From: Prorocentrum cordatum
Lineage: Eukaryota > Sar > Dinophyceae > Prorocentrales > Prorocentraceae
Assembly: GCA_963575745.1 (NCBI GenBank)
Contig: CAUYUJ010009569.1
Location: forward strand, 311,953-375,952
Direction: 5' to 3'
Length of the DNA stretch: 64,000 nt
A program made the translations under genes and the position numbers. Each line of letters begins with the position of its first letter. Positions within the stretch are counted from its first letter, which is position 1. Positions 9,949 through 19,694 of this stretch are shown in pieces. The notes under the pieces were generated by a model that had not been told where the DNA came from, did not search any database, and saw nothing but the letters and a program-made list of their open reading frames with translations.

Positions 9949-10084
9949 CTGGCGTTTTGAACGTGTCTGTTGCACTACGGTGAACTCCGCTGGTCGCAGC
10001 TCATGGAACGCATTGGCATCGCAGCGGGTCAGAATGATCAGGATTCGCCGGCAGAGTCTCTCAGCACATGTCTGTATTGCTCTG

Positions 10085-10106
10085 TCCGTGGCTATCCTGG
10101 CTCAAG
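10085..10106 (+). other. Decayed DinoSL relic upstream of DIRS-like ORFs
   Basis: Eighteen of 22 positions match the dinoflagellate spliced leader; the segment ends TGGCTCAAG, as the leader does. All four mismatches are transitions. It lies 12 nt before the first ATG of the element. A match of this length at this position is best explained by reverse transcription of a trans-spliced mRNA. Confidence 0.55.
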
Positions 10107-10118
10107 TTTTGAGGGCCT

Positions 10119-10583
10119 ATGTACTGGTATTCCGATATCGCTTCTTGGTGCCGCGATATCGCCAGCATCGGCGCACACTGGTACACCGCCTCTGTGGTCA
10201 GCTCGTGCCCGGCTCCGCCCGCGTGCCCGACGCTGACCTGCGCGCCCCAGCCGGCGTGCCCGCAGGTCACCTGCGGCAGTTGCTCGTGCGCGGAGGCCCT
10301 GCCGCTCCGCGAGATCCTGTGGGGCTCGGCCGGGGTCGCTCTGGCTGCCGGCTCTGCGGGCCTCGCCGCTGGGGCCGCGGTGGGCTTCGCGGCCGGGCGC
10401 CTGGTCCTGCTGCCAGGCGCTTGCCAGCGCCGGCGAGAGGCTGGGGCGGGAGGCGCCCAGCCGCGGCCAGGCCCAGCCGCCGAGGCCATCGTGGACGAGC
10501 CTCCGGCCCAGGCGCCGGCGTCGAATCGCGCAAGGTTGCTGGCGCGGGCAGGCACAGGACAGGGGCAGATCGTGACCGCCTAA
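10119..10583 (+). CDS. Small Cys/Pro-rich ORF with one membrane segment (DIRS-like element)
   Basis: 154 residues. The N-terminal part has CPAPPACPTLTCAPQPACPQ and then VTCGSCSC, a Cys-Pro-rich tract. A hydrophobic Ala/Gly-rich segment (about residues 70-98, LWGSAGVALAAGSAGLAAGA) follows, with a basic RR-rich patch after it, suggesting a single membrane helix. The stop is at 10581-10583 and the next ORF starts at 10591, a 7-nt gap. Tight packing and a shared strand place it in the retroelement. Function unknown; binding of metal or nucleic acid by the Cys tract is only a guess. The ATG is the first after the DinoSL relic. Confidence 0.55.
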   Translation: MYWYSDIASWCRDIASIGAHWYTASVVSSCPAPPACPTLTCAPQPACPQVTCGSCSCAEALPLREILWGSAGVALAAGSAGLAAGAAVGFAAGRLVLLPGACQRRREAGAGGAQPRPGPAAEAIVDEPPAQAPASNRARLLARAGTGQGQIVTA

Positions 10584-10590
10584 TTGGGCA

Positions 10591-11799
10591 ATGGCGCTGG
10601 AGCCAGGTATCACCGTTTTCCTCAACTACGGGGACGCGCTCTATCATGAGCGGATCCTGCTGGCGTGGGTGGTAGATTCGCTGTTCATCGTCATCACGCC
10701 TGACTTTGACGTGTACATTGAACAAATTGACGCTTCTAATCCAGATCTCGAGGCTCTGAGGGTTAGCGACCATGCGGGCTCGATCCCATTTGGGCTCACG
10801 GGGGCGCAGCTATATCGCTTTCGAGCTCGGCCCGCTGGAGCTGACTTGGTGAACCTCATGGCCGAGGGTCGGCACCACGCGAGAGTGGAGCGGGCGGCGC
10901 GAGGCCTGGCCCCGCCACCAGGGCAGGATGACATCATCGGCCCGGGAGGCAATGCGCCGGCGGTCGTGCCCATCCCGTTGCCTGTGCCGCCGCCAGTGGC
11001 TCCTGGAGTGCCCGCGGTTCCCATGGCCCCGCGCGTGGCGGGCGCCGCTGGGGCATGGGTTTTCGACGAGCCGGGCGATTCCTTCGCCGTCGGCCAGGAG
11101 TTCGCCCTGCCGGCCAACGCTCTCGACGTGGGGGGCCGGACATTCGTGTCCGTCAACGGCAAGGCGGTCAGCGGGACGCGCGTCGCAGCTGGGACAGACC
11201 TTGATGGGTGGGCCCGGCAGCGCCAGGCGCAGCTGATGAGGGCGGACCCTCGTGTCCTGCCTCGCCCCGCTGGCGGTGAGCAGTCGGCTTTCGTCGACGA
11301 TGTGAGGCTGATGAAGCGCGACCCCAGCGTCCCAATCGGGATCAAGGGCCCCGCCACGCTGCCCGACACCCTCGCGGACCTCAGGAAGGGCTCGACTGGG
11401 GGGTTCACGGCCGCGCACGACCGTTGGTTGGTGGACTCGAAGGTGCCAGCCTCCAGCAGGTCCGGACACGAGCATCGTGTCCTGAGCCGTGCCTTGTCGA
11501 TGGCACATGAAATCGACGGGCTGAACTTGCCGAACTTGACGTGCCTCGAGTACATTAATCGTCGCCGTCAGCTCATCGAGACGGCCCACCGCGACGATCC
11601 CGTAAGCGGGTCGTGGGACTCAGCCCATTTGTACATGGGCGAAGACGAGGAGGGCACCGGCGTCCACGTGGCGCCGTCGCTCCGCGCCCATGTCGCCACT
11701 GAGCTGTCCAAGGAGACGGCCATCGAGAAGGAGAGGAGAAAGGCCCGCGAGGCCAAAGCGGCGGCCAAGGCAAAGGCCAAGGCCGCCGGGGACAAATGA
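10591..11799 (+). CDS. Gag-like ORF1 of DIRS-like retroelement
   Basis: 402 residues from ATG 10591. The first ~90 residues look globular (ITVFLNYGDALYHERILLAW). Then comes a Pro/Ala-rich linker (about residues 110-155), and then a conserved-looking half with NALDVGGRTFVSVNGKAVS, LPRPAGGEQSAFVDDVRLMK and SGHEHRVLSRALSMAHEIDG. The C-terminus is a basic Lys/Ala helix (ERRKAREAKAAAKAKAKA), suitable for RNA binding. The stop TGA (11797-11799) overlaps the ATG of the next ORF (11796) as ATGA, so translation may couple by termination-reinitiation. A Gag role is inferred from position; no named domain was recognised. Confidence 0.65.
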   Translation: MALEPGITVFLNYGDALYHERILLAWVVDSLFIVITPDFDVYIEQIDASNPDLEALRVSDHAGSIPFGLTGAQLYRFRARPAGADLVNLMAEGRHHARVERAARGLAPPPGQDDIIGPGGNAPAVVPIPLPVPPPVAPGVPAVPMAPRVAGAAGAWVFDEPGDSFAVGQEFALPANALDVGGRTFVSVNGKAVSGTRVAAGTDLDGWARQRQAQLMRADPRVLPRPAGGEQSAFVDDVRLMKRDPSVPIGIKGPATLPDTLADLRKGSTGGFTAAHDRWLVDSKVPASSRSGHEHRVLSRALSMAHEIDGLNLPNLTCLEYINRRRQLIETAHRDDPVSGSWDSAHLYMGEDEEGTGVHVAPSLRAHVATELSKETAIEKERRKAREAKAAAKAKAKAAGDK

Positions 11800-14598
11800 C
11801 CAGTGGAGAGATCGGAGGCGGGCCGAGCCCCGCGGGCGCTCATCCTGGCGCGCCCGCCTCCATCGACCCTCTCAGCCAGGACGACGGCGTCGCGAACGTG
11901 GGTTGGGCCTGGCCTGATCGTCGTCGAGACGTCGCCCAATTCGAGCCGACGGTAAAGTCGGCTGGAGTGGAGCGGGACCTTTTTCCCCTGCCGCTCCTCG
12001 GCCCGGAGTGGCCTTGCAAGACAGGTGGCGGATCGTCCAGGACGGCTCGCCGCCACAGCAGCCTCCGCCGGCACGCATGGGAGGACGCCAACGGCATGGT
12101 CCGCGCCCTGAACTCCCTGCACGGGTGCGTCCGTCCGCCAGGCGGGGCTCCGGCGCCTGCTCAGCATCAGGCACGCAGAGATCTGCTGAGCACCGCTCGT
12201 GCTGCCAGGCAAGATTTTGAACACGTCGTTCCCCGGGAAGCCGCTCGTCGACTTCTGGGTCCCAAAATGGAGTATGGAGGTGACGGCACCACGGTCGAGC
12301 CATTCGACGGGGACCGCGTCTCCCTGCCCCCTCTCGGCAGGGGGGCGGCCTGCCTCTCGGGCGCGCTCGACCCGGAGGCGGCCGCAGTTTTGCAGAACTT
12401 TGAGACTGACCTGCTCGCCTCGCCTGACGTGGTGGAGCAGCGGCGTATGTCGGCGCCGGCGCAGCCATACCTCGACCTCGAGTTCCGGGCGAGCCGGCCC
12501 AAGTACATCCAGTTCTTGTCGATGTTGAAGTCCCGCGGCATCATCTCTCTTGTCGGCCGCCGCCGAGGCAGCGTGACCCCGTTTTTCGTTTCCAAGAAAA
12601 ATGGGAAGCAGCGTTTGGTGCTGGACTGCCGGCTCATCAACATCCTTTTCCACCACGCCCCCGTGATGGAGATCGGAGCGCTGGACTGCCTGAGCGGGCT
12701 CGAGGTGCCGCGGGGCCGCCAGGTGTTCACGGCGTCGGCGGACATCGAGGCCTGCTTCTACCAGTGTGGCGGGCTGGGGTCGCTCATCGAATTCTTCTGT
12801 CTGCCAGGAATCTCGGTGGCAGAAGCGACGCACCTGGGCTTCGACGTCACGGGCTTGTTCCACGACGCAAAGATGAAGCTTCACGTGGCGTTGAACGCGC
12901 TGCCGATGGGCTGGTCCTGGGCCTTCTGGTTCGTCCAGCGCGTCCACCTAGAAATGCTGCGGCGCGCTGGGATTGACTCCAGTCGCCTGGCGCTTGGCGG
13001 GTGGCCGCTGCCGCTGCTGGAGGGCGGCCCTGTCGAGCTCCCATACTCCGACAACGTGAACGTGATCGGGCTGGGCCCGGTCGCCGTCGGGGAGCTCCGC
13101 GACAAGATCGTCTCCACCTTCGAGCGGCATGGCTTCGCGATGCACGAGATTTCGCCCGTCTCGGACGCCGCGGTGATCCTGGGCGCGAGCGTCGGCGGAT
13201 CTCCGCCGAGCACGCGCCGGGTCTTGAACAAGTTGCTGTTAGTGCGAGGGGCGCTGCAGTGGCTGGCTTCGGGGCCCACCGTCACTGGGCGCCAGGTGGA
13301 GGTCATCGTCGGGCACTACGTTGCGCTCACGTCCTTCAACAGGCTCGGGCTCAGCGTGATGCGGTCGCTGTACGATTTCATCCGCGACAAGTACGTCATG
13401 CCGACGCGCTTGTGGGCCTCCTGCCGGTACGAGGCGTGGGTAATGGCCGACGTGAGCTTGCTTCTCTCTGCGAGGCTCGACCGGCCGTGGTCGCCCGTCG
13501 TGACGGCCTCCGATGCCGCGAACCGTGGCATGGCGGTGTGCGAAGCAATTTTCCCGGTCTCCTCCGCGGCCTCCGTCGGGCGATGGCGGGAGCGGTGGAG
13601 GCACAGGCGGCTGAATCCCGACGAGTGGGCGCCGAGGCGCCGTGCCCTTGCCCAGGAGTTCGCTGAGATCGAAGATCCCCTCACCGTCACTGCCTGCTCA
13701 CCGTCGCCATCTGGTCCAGGGTGGGCTCTTCATCGAGGATTTCCAGAGGTTCTCGGGAGCTCGCGACGACAGGGTACCGCGCGATATATGCTGGCCCCCT
13801 ACGTTATCAGGAACATATCGGTGTCAAGGAGGGGCGGGCGTTTCTGTGGGGGCTCAGACGGGCTGCTCGCGACGTTCGGAACTTCGGAACTATCAGGCTA
13901 TTTCTCATCGACAACTTCGGGGTTTGCTGCGGGCTGGATCGGGGGAGGTCATCGTCACACGCCATATTACAGTTGTGCCGTCGGACCGCTGCCATCTGTC
14001 TCGCAAGCGGGATCAGCCCCAGGTTCCGCTGGATCCCGTCCGAGTTCAACCCCGCGGACGCGGGCAGTCGGCTCTTCGAGCACCAGGGCCCGCTCGGCCA
14101 TGCTTGGTCCGCTGAGTCGAGCTGGCGCCGGGCCCTCGCAGAGCTGCGAGGAGAGGCCGACAGCCGAGGCCGAGGCTGCGCCGATTCCGGCCCCCACGCC
14201 TGCTGCGGGACCGCCGAAGCGGCGGTCAGCCGCCAGGCGGCGGCCTGCGGCGGCCGGCCCCCGCGCCCGGCAGCAGCCGGCCGCTGTCCCCCGGCCGAGG
14301 CGGGTCGCGGCGGCGCTGAGCCAGGCATCCAAGTCGCCGGCCTCGGCCGCGGCCCGCTCGCACTGCGAGGAGGCCGCAGCAGGCGCTGCCACGCGCGCCA
14401 ACCACAGGCCGCTCTGCGACGCCTTCCTCGACTTCTGCCAGACGAAGGGCCGCGTCCCAGCCGACGTCAACGAGCTGCAGATCAGGCTGCTCGAGGCGCT
14501 CGACCACCTGCTTGGGGCCGATGGTACCAAGGGCGATGCGGACACGCTCGTGGCGGCGGTCAAGGATCACTTCCCCTTCGCGGTCGGCTCGGGGACTA
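11796..14598 (+). pseudogene. DIRS-like pol: RT, RNase H and truncated tyrosine recombinase, frameshifted
   Basis: The opening ~260 residues are a linker. RT motifs follow: VTPFFVSKKNGKQRLVLDCR (about residue 257), FTASADIEACFYQ (about 310), ALPMGWSWAFWFVQ (about 365) and LPYSDNVNVIG (about 414), where the usual YxDD reads YSDN. RNase H begins VVTASDAANRGM (about 568). The next RNase H parts (HIGVKEGRAFLW, LFLIDNFGVCCGL, RFRWIPSEFNPADAGSRL) are in a second frame, about 13790-14095. A SAM-like recombinase N-terminal region (LCDAFLDFCQTKGRV...[12 protein letters not shown]) returns to the first frame at about 14400-14598. So there are two frame changes, near 13650-13780 and 14120-14390, and then truncation by a TATGTA array. 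The copy is dead. Confidence 0.8.
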
Positions 14599-14666
14599 TG
14601 TATCTGTATATGTATATGTATACGTATATGTATAGGTATAGGTAAAGGTATATGTGTATGTATATG

Positions 14667-14699
<33 letters not shown>

Positions 14700-14775
14700 C
14701 TATATGTATGTATGTATCTATATATGCACACACATATTTATTTATATTTATATATATATATATATATATATATAG
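14599..14775. repeat. TATGTA/TATATA microsatellite truncating the DIRS-like element
   Basis: The pol reading frame passes without a gap into TATGTATATG repeats, giving a Tyr-Met-rich C-terminus. The junction at about 14598 is a clear truncation point. Confidence 0.95.
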
Positions 14776-15325
14776 ATATCCCCGTGCACGAGGCCCGGGC
14801 GCCCAGGGTCGCGACCACGAACGACAGGGCATGGGAGGACCAGGGTTTCCCAGACCGCTCCCAGAGCACCCCGGAGCGGCCCTGGAGCTCCCAGACTGCC
14901 CCAGAGAGCTCCCAAAAGCCCTCGGGGACTTCGACAAGCCCTTCCAAGACAGCCCAGATAGCCCCAACGTGGCCCAAGATGGGTTCGAGACCGCAAATAC
15001 ACAGCCCAAGAGGCCTCCAAGAGGCCTCCAAGAGGCCTCCAGAGAGCTCCGAGAAGCATCCCGAGAAAGCCCGAAGAGGTTCAAATCCTTGATTTCCATT
15101 TGTTTTTGCGATGTTTTTCGGTGTCTCGCGTTTTCGACCTCCCGGCGCTCCACGACAGCCGACGACGCCTCCAAGACCGCCCAAAGACCACCGAGAAGGC
15201 TTCCAACAGAGCCCCAAGACTGCCCCAGGGAGCCCGAAAATTGCCCAGAGCCCAAGAGGCCCCCTAGAGGCTCCCTAGAGGCTCCACGAGGCCCCACAGG
15301 AGCCCCAAAAGACGCCCCACGAGCA
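14776..15325 (-). repeat. CCTCTTGG-type dispersed repeat, reverse orientation
   Basis: CCCAAGAGGC units surround an A/T-rich core at about 15085-15140 (GTTTTTGCGATGTTTTTCGG), as in other copies of this family. Confidence 0.85.
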
Positions 15326-15385
15326 TCCGTAGCCATTTTGGCTCAAGGTGGCTCTGACTGCAGCGCGCAAGCGCTCATCATAGCT
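15326..15385 (+). ncRNA. Candidate DinoSL (spliced leader) RNA gene
   Basis: 15326-15347 is an exact 22-nt DinoSL (first base T), containing the ATTTTGG Sm-like motif. It is followed directly by GT, as a leader exon in an SL RNA gene must be, unlike the relic at 30789, where A follows. At 15360-15373 AGCGC-GCAA-GCGCT can form a 5-bp stem with a GNRA-type loop. Known dinoflagellate SL RNAs are roughly 50-60 nt, so the 3' end is put near 15385 by length only. It could instead be a relic from an inserted cDNA that happens to continue with GT. Confidence 0.55.
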
Positions 15386-15660
15386 GCCCATCACCATGCG
15401 GACCCCGCGACCAGGCCCCTGGGGCCCGAGACTGCCCACTTTTCCAAAACTCCCCCCTCCGCCCGCGGTGCCCACTGTGTCCTTCGGGGTCCTTCGGGGG
15501 CTGTCGGAGGGCCCGAAGGCGCTCCCCAGAAGGTCCAGGAGGCTTCCGAGACGGTCCAAGAGTGCGCCAAGACGCCCGAGATGGCTTCAAGACGGCCCGA
15601 GAGGCCCCCCAAGCGCTTGAAGAGGGCTCCAAGAGGACACTTATGAGGGCCGCAAGGAGC
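15386..15660 (-). repeat. CCTCTTGG-type repeat continuing after the SL candidate
   Basis: CCAAGAGGC/CCGAGACGG units to 15645. No coding feature is convincing. Confidence 0.75.
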
Positions 15661-15719
15661 ACACATCGCCCTAATTCCTCGGGGAAGCGTCTATGTTTGG
15701 CATATGCGTTTTTAAAATA

Positions 15720-15905
15720 ATAGCGTCCACGACGGCCTCAGAGAACCCCAAGAGCGCCGCAAGACATCCCAACAGGGCCTCCAAGACGGCCCAAGAAGCT
15801 CCCAGGATCGCCCCAAGACGTCCCACAGAGCCCTCCACGACGACCTCCGTAGGCGCCTGTCGATCCCAGAGCGCTCTGAGACAGTCCAAGAGACCCACGA
15901 GACAC
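15720..15905 (-). repeat. CCTCTTGG-type repeat, reverse orientation
   Basis: Imperfect CCCAAGACGGCC/CCAAGAGC units after an A/T-rich piece at 15690-15725. Confidence 0.7.
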
Positions 15906-16310
15906 CTCACTCCGCACCCCTCCCCGCTCCCCCCAGATCGTTCCCATTCCTCCCCATCCCTCCCCGCTCCAGGCAAGTGTGCGCGAGGCGATTGCGTCTC
16001 TGGCCGCGAGATCCTGCCAGTGCATACCTACATATGTACGACCACCCTTCGGGTGATAAGGAGGTTGTGTGTGTGGTGGTGGGGGAGAGACAGGGGGGGG
16101 ACCAACTGGAGCTACAACATAGCCTTGCATCGCACAGCAGAGCATAGCATAGCATAGCATCGCACAGCACAGCATAGACGAGCATCGCGTAGCATATTAT
16201 ACATAGCACCCCGCAATTGCGGATAAGAGTGAGGGGGCGGGCGCGGGCGACGCGGACGTCGTCGAGCCGGCGGACCTCGTGGCCCCCACCTTCCTTGTCG
16301 ATGGCGCTCT
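15906..16310. repeat. C-rich tract and ATAGC pentamer repeat, no gene
   Basis: (CATAGC/CATCGC)n runs at about 16130-16205. A related GCATC/GCATA run is at 17745-17900, on the far side of a large repeat block. Confidence 0.75.
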
Positions 16311-16725
16311 CCTCCTCCACCTCCTCGTCGTCCTCCTCCCCCTCCTCCTCCTCCTCCTCCTCTTCCTCGTTTTCGTCCTCGTCCTCGTCGTCATCGTCAT
16401 CGTCATTCTCCTCCTCCACCTCGTCCTCCTCGTCTTCCTCGTCCTCCCTCTCCCCCCCTCGTCCTTCCATCATCGTCCTCCCATTGCCGTCCACCCCCTC
16501 ATCGGCCTCCACCATCGTCCTCCCATTGTCGTCCATCATTATCATCCTCCCCCTCCTCCCCCTCCTCGTCTCCTCCTGCTCCCCCTCCTCCCCCTCCTCG
16601 TCCTCCTGCTGCTCCTCCTCCCCTCTTTCTCCACATTCTCCTTACATCCTCTCTTCTTTCGCGTCCTCCTCGTCCCCTGTTTACTCCTCCTGCCTCCCCC
16701 TCCTTTCCCAAGATAACGGCAACGC
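16310..16725. repeat. TCC/CTC trinucleotide array
   Basis: Imperfect (TCC)n with TCG and ATC variants. Ser- and Leu-rich frames are compositional. Confidence 0.9.
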
Positions 16726-16884
16726 AATCCTTTTTTCCACTTTATGCTCCCCGATTTCTCTGATCAAGGCAACTCGCCAGGGGAAAGTTGCTGGACGGGC
16801 TGGTGTGGATGGATGCGCGGGGCTTGAAGAGGTCGTTGCGGGCGCAGACGGCATGCAAAAATCCGCCGCCGCGCTTGTGCGGCA

Positions 16885-17325
16885 TTGGTTTGTTCAGTGA
16901 ATGTGGTTTGGGTCGCGGGTGAGTCGCGGGCTCTCCACCTCCACCTGGAAGGAATGCAAAAGCAGCCCGCCGCAGGCGCCGAAAAAATTGGTTTGCACAC
17001 TGAACGTGGAATGGGTCGCGGGTGGGCCGCGGGTTTTCCACCGGGGACGAATGCAAAAGATGCCCGCCGCAGGCGCCGAAAAATATGGTATGTACCCTGA
17101 TCGTGGTCGCGGGTGGGCCGCGGGCTCCCCACCTGAAACGAATGCAAAAGATGCCCGCCGCAGGCGCCGAAAAATGTGGCTTGTACCCTGAACGTGGTTT
17201 GGGTCGCGGGTCGGTCGCGAGTTGGTCGCGGGGTGGGTCGCGGGCTCTCCACCTGGAAGGGATGCAAAAAAAACCCGCCGCAGGCGCCGAAAATGGTGGT
17301 TTGTACCTTGAACGTGGTTTGGGTC
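16885..17325. repeat. Tandem repeat of about 85-115 bp (GCAGGCGCCGAAAA units)
   Basis: Four to five diverged units share CCGCCGCAGGCGCCGAAAA (near 16966, 17060, 17157 and 17277), a CCACCTGGAAGGAATGCAAAA-like part and GTGGTTTGGGTCGCGGGT. Spacing varies because of short internal gains. The last unit grades into the GTGGGTCGCGG minisatellite. Confidence 0.8.
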
Positions 17326-17620
17326 GAAGGTGGGTCGCTGGTGGGTCGCGGGGTGGGTCGCGGGTGGGTCGCGGGTGGGTCGCGCGGTGGGTCGCGGGTC
17401 GCGGGGTGGGTCGCGGGTGGGTCGCGGTCGCGGGTGGGTCGCGGGGTGGGTCGTGGGGGTGGGTCGCGGGGTGGGTCGCGGGTGGGCGGTCGCGGGGTGG
17501 GTCGCGGGGTGGGTCGCGGGGTGGGTCGCGGGTGGGTCGCGGGTGGGTCGCGGGTGGGTCGCGGGGTGGGTCGCGGGGTGGGTCGCGGGTGGGTCGCGGG
17601 GCGGGTTGCGGGTGGGACGA
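17326..17620. repeat. GTGGGTCGCGG minisatellite
   Basis: About 25 copies of a 10-11-bp unit (GTGGGTCGCG[G]). It evidently amplified from the end of the larger unit just upstream. Confidence 0.95.
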
Positions 17621-17690
17621 CGACAACAAACAACAACAAACAACAACAACAAACAACAAACAACAACCAACAACAACGATAATCCGCACC
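17621..17690. repeat. CAA trinucleotide repeat
   Basis: ACAACAAACAACAACAAAC-type run abutting the minisatellite. Confidence 0.9.
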
Positions 17691-17744
17691 GCGAAATCCC
17701 ATTTCAGCCACGCACCCAGGGACAGTGAATGACCGTTCGGCCCC

Positions 17745-17900
17745 TCGCATCGCATGTCATAACATCGCATCGCATCGCATATAATAGCATATCATCGCAT
17801 GGCACAACATGGCGTAGCATAGCATAGCATCGCATCGTTCAGCATAGTATCGCATCGTATCACACAGCATGGCATAGCACAGCACACCACAGCATCGCAT
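17745..17900. repeat. GCATC/GCATA pentamer repeat
   Basis: CGCATCGCATA-type units with point changes, related to the array at 16130-16205. Confidence 0.85.
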
Positions 17901-18500
17901 AACACCAGACACGACGGGACACCGCGGGACACCGCGGGACACCCCCAGACCATCGCTGGCCAACCGGGAGGGACACCATGGGACACCGCGGGACACCCCC
18001 GTGGGGGCTCCAGGACCCCCCGTTCCCGGTCCAAAACGGTCTCGATGGCCTCCAAGACGGCCAAGATGGCTTATGATGGCTTTAGAAAGGCCTGCAAGAA
18101 CGCTGATATTGCCTCATGAAAACCCACGATGGCCCCAATATTCACCCTACACGGCCCAATATGGGGTCAAGATAAATTCAAATAGCTTCCGAGGCGGACA
18201 AGACGCCTCCAAGACATCCGTTGGGAAATCACGAAGAAGCTAAATTCATCGATTTCCCGTTGGTTTTGACGTTTTTTCTATATTTTTGTTTCCGGGCCTG
18301 CTGACGGTCCAGATGGCCCAAGAGGCTCCCCAGATCGCTCCCAGAGCACCCAAGAGGCCTCCACGATAGCCCCGTGACGCCCCAAAAAGCACCAAAGACG
18401 GTCTTAGGAGGGCCCCAAGCCGGCCCAAGAGGACCCAACACGCCTGAGATTGCTTCCAAGACAGCCACAAAGCGCTCCAAGCGGGCCCGAAGACGGCGAA
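17901..18500 (-). repeat. GGGACACC repeats and reverse CCTCTTGG-type family
   Basis: GACACCGCGG units at 17905-18000 are followed by the dispersed family in reverse, with an A/T-rich core at about 18240-18300 (GTTTTGACGTTTTTTCTATA). Confidence 0.75.
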
Positions 18501-18599
18501 GACAGGCCTGAAAAAAAAGATTTACGGCAGCGTCCGACGGTCCGGGATCATTTTAAGACAGCCAAAGAGGCCGGGGCAATGCGGAAAGATGGCTGCCGC

Positions 18600-19310
18600 G
18601 GGGCACGCGTGCACGGGTGCGCTGAACTCTTTGTGGGCACGATCCGCGTGAAGGGTCCCGCGAACACGCCCACTGAGGCTGCAGGTGGACCTCCTCCAGG
18701 CACGTCCCGTGCCAAGCATGTTCCGAAATGGGCGCGGGGGCGCCATGCAACGATGCCCGTTCTGGAGCATGATTCGCGTGACAGGTGTGCCAATGTGGGC
18801 GGGGGGGGGCCGTTGTTCGAATCTTCTGGGCCTTGAATTCGGTGGTGCTCCTTGTGGGCATGATCCACGTGACGGGGTGTACCGCCATGGCCAGGGGGGA
18901 GGGGGGGGCGCAGTGCGAACCTTGGTTCGGGGGCTGTGGGTGGAGATCCCTGTGGGTCACGATCACGATCCGTGTGCGAGGTGTGCCGAAGTAGGCGGGA
19001 CGGCGGGATGTGAACCTTGTCTTTCGGGCCGTCCGTGGATGTCCTTGCGGGCCACGATCCGTATGAGAGGTGCGCCGAAGTGAGCGGCCCGATGTTATGA
19101 AGCTCCCCTCTGGTGCCGCAGATGCATTTAGTTGCGGGGCACGGTCCTCGTGAGGGGCGTGCCATTGTGCGAACCTCGTCTCTGGGGATGGAATCACGTG
19201 GGTCTCCCTGTGGGACGCGATGCCTGTGAAGGGTGTGCCAGCATGGGCTTGGGGACCCAAACCTGTCTGATGGGCCGCAGGTGGAGCCCTGAGGTGCACG
19301 ATCCTTGTGA
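18600..19310 (+). repeat. Degenerate ~90-bp satellite related to the 55.6 kb array
   Basis: About eight diverged units share a core like CACGATCCGTGTGAGGGGTG followed by TGCCGAAGT. Core positions near 18785, 18877, 18981, 19070, 19157 and 19233 give spacings of 76-104 bp. The unit also contains GGGCCTTGAATTCGGTGGTG then CTCCTTGTGGG, which lines up with GGGCCTTCGGTGGAGCTCCC of the homogeneous array at 55615-56493. Confidence 0.7.
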
Positions 19311-19430
19311 CAATCAATGTCCTCTGATGCCGAACACTTTAGACTACAACTTGGGCTCGCTGGAACCTAAGCGCGCGCGAAGCGCGCGCGCGGTTCTGGT
19401 ATACATTTATATGTTGTCTGGTCTCCTGAG

Positions 19431-19694
19431 GATCGGGACCAGGACCTGCACGATTTTATCAAGCGCAAGGCTCCGATGTACCCAAGCCTGGAGGTCGAGT
19501 ACATGGACGGGGTGAACGTGGCCCTCGAGCTCGAGAACGAGAGGGAACCTGACCGCATCGTCCGGGTGGACCTCACGGGCTGGAAGAGCGATCACATGGC
19601 CGAGTTCATCGCCCAGCGTCTTAATAGCACCGAGCAAGGAAGCGGCGCAGTGGAAGGGGTCTGGACAGCCGAGATCCAGAGCTGCTCCGGATGA
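19431..19694 (+). CDS. Sep15/SelM-type thioredoxin-fold terminal exon, copy 1
   Basis: From the AG at 19429-19430 the frame gives DRDQDLHDFIKRKAPMYPSL, then EVEYMDGVNVALELENE, IVRVDLTGWKSDHMAEFIAQ and a stop at 19692-19694 after EIQSCSG. This matches the C-terminal half of Sep15/SelM proteins, ER thioredoxin-like redox proteins: F(V/I)...YPxLxVxYxxGxxPxLxL...LxxW..D.hxEFhxxxL. The redox CxU/CxC motif would be in an upstream exon that was not found. Copy 2 begins 200 bp downstream and ends with nearly the same tail (EIRTCSG). Dinoflagellate genes often sit in tandem arrays. The 5' splice boundary is a guess. Confidence 0.6.
   Translation, partial: DRDQDLHDFIKRKAPMYPSLEVEYMDGVNVALELENEREPDRIVRVDLTGWKSDHMAEFIAQRLNSTEQGSGAVEGVWTAEIQSCSG

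Larger units (their letters stand above)
9960..14598 (+). mobile_element. DIRS-like (tyrosine-recombinase) retroelement, 3'-truncated
   Basis: Three packed ORFs on the plus strand: a small Cys/Pro-rich membrane-type ORF, a Gag-like ORF, and a pol ORF with reverse transcriptase, RNase H and the start of a tyrosine-recombinase-like domain. No integrase or LTR is seen. The element stops abruptly at 14598 at a TATGTA array, so the recombinase catalytic domain is missing. A decayed DinoSL at 10085-10106 marks the trans-splice point. The true 5' end is not defined. Confidence 0.75.

Noticed and set aside
15076-15090. tRNA-like B box (GGTTCAAATCC)
   Set aside because: It is within the A/T-rich core of the dispersed repeat, with no cloverleaf.
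16742-17770. 342-residue Pro/Arg/Thr-rich ORF, minus strand
   Set aside because: Derived from the GTGGGTCGCGG minisatellite and its parent unit.
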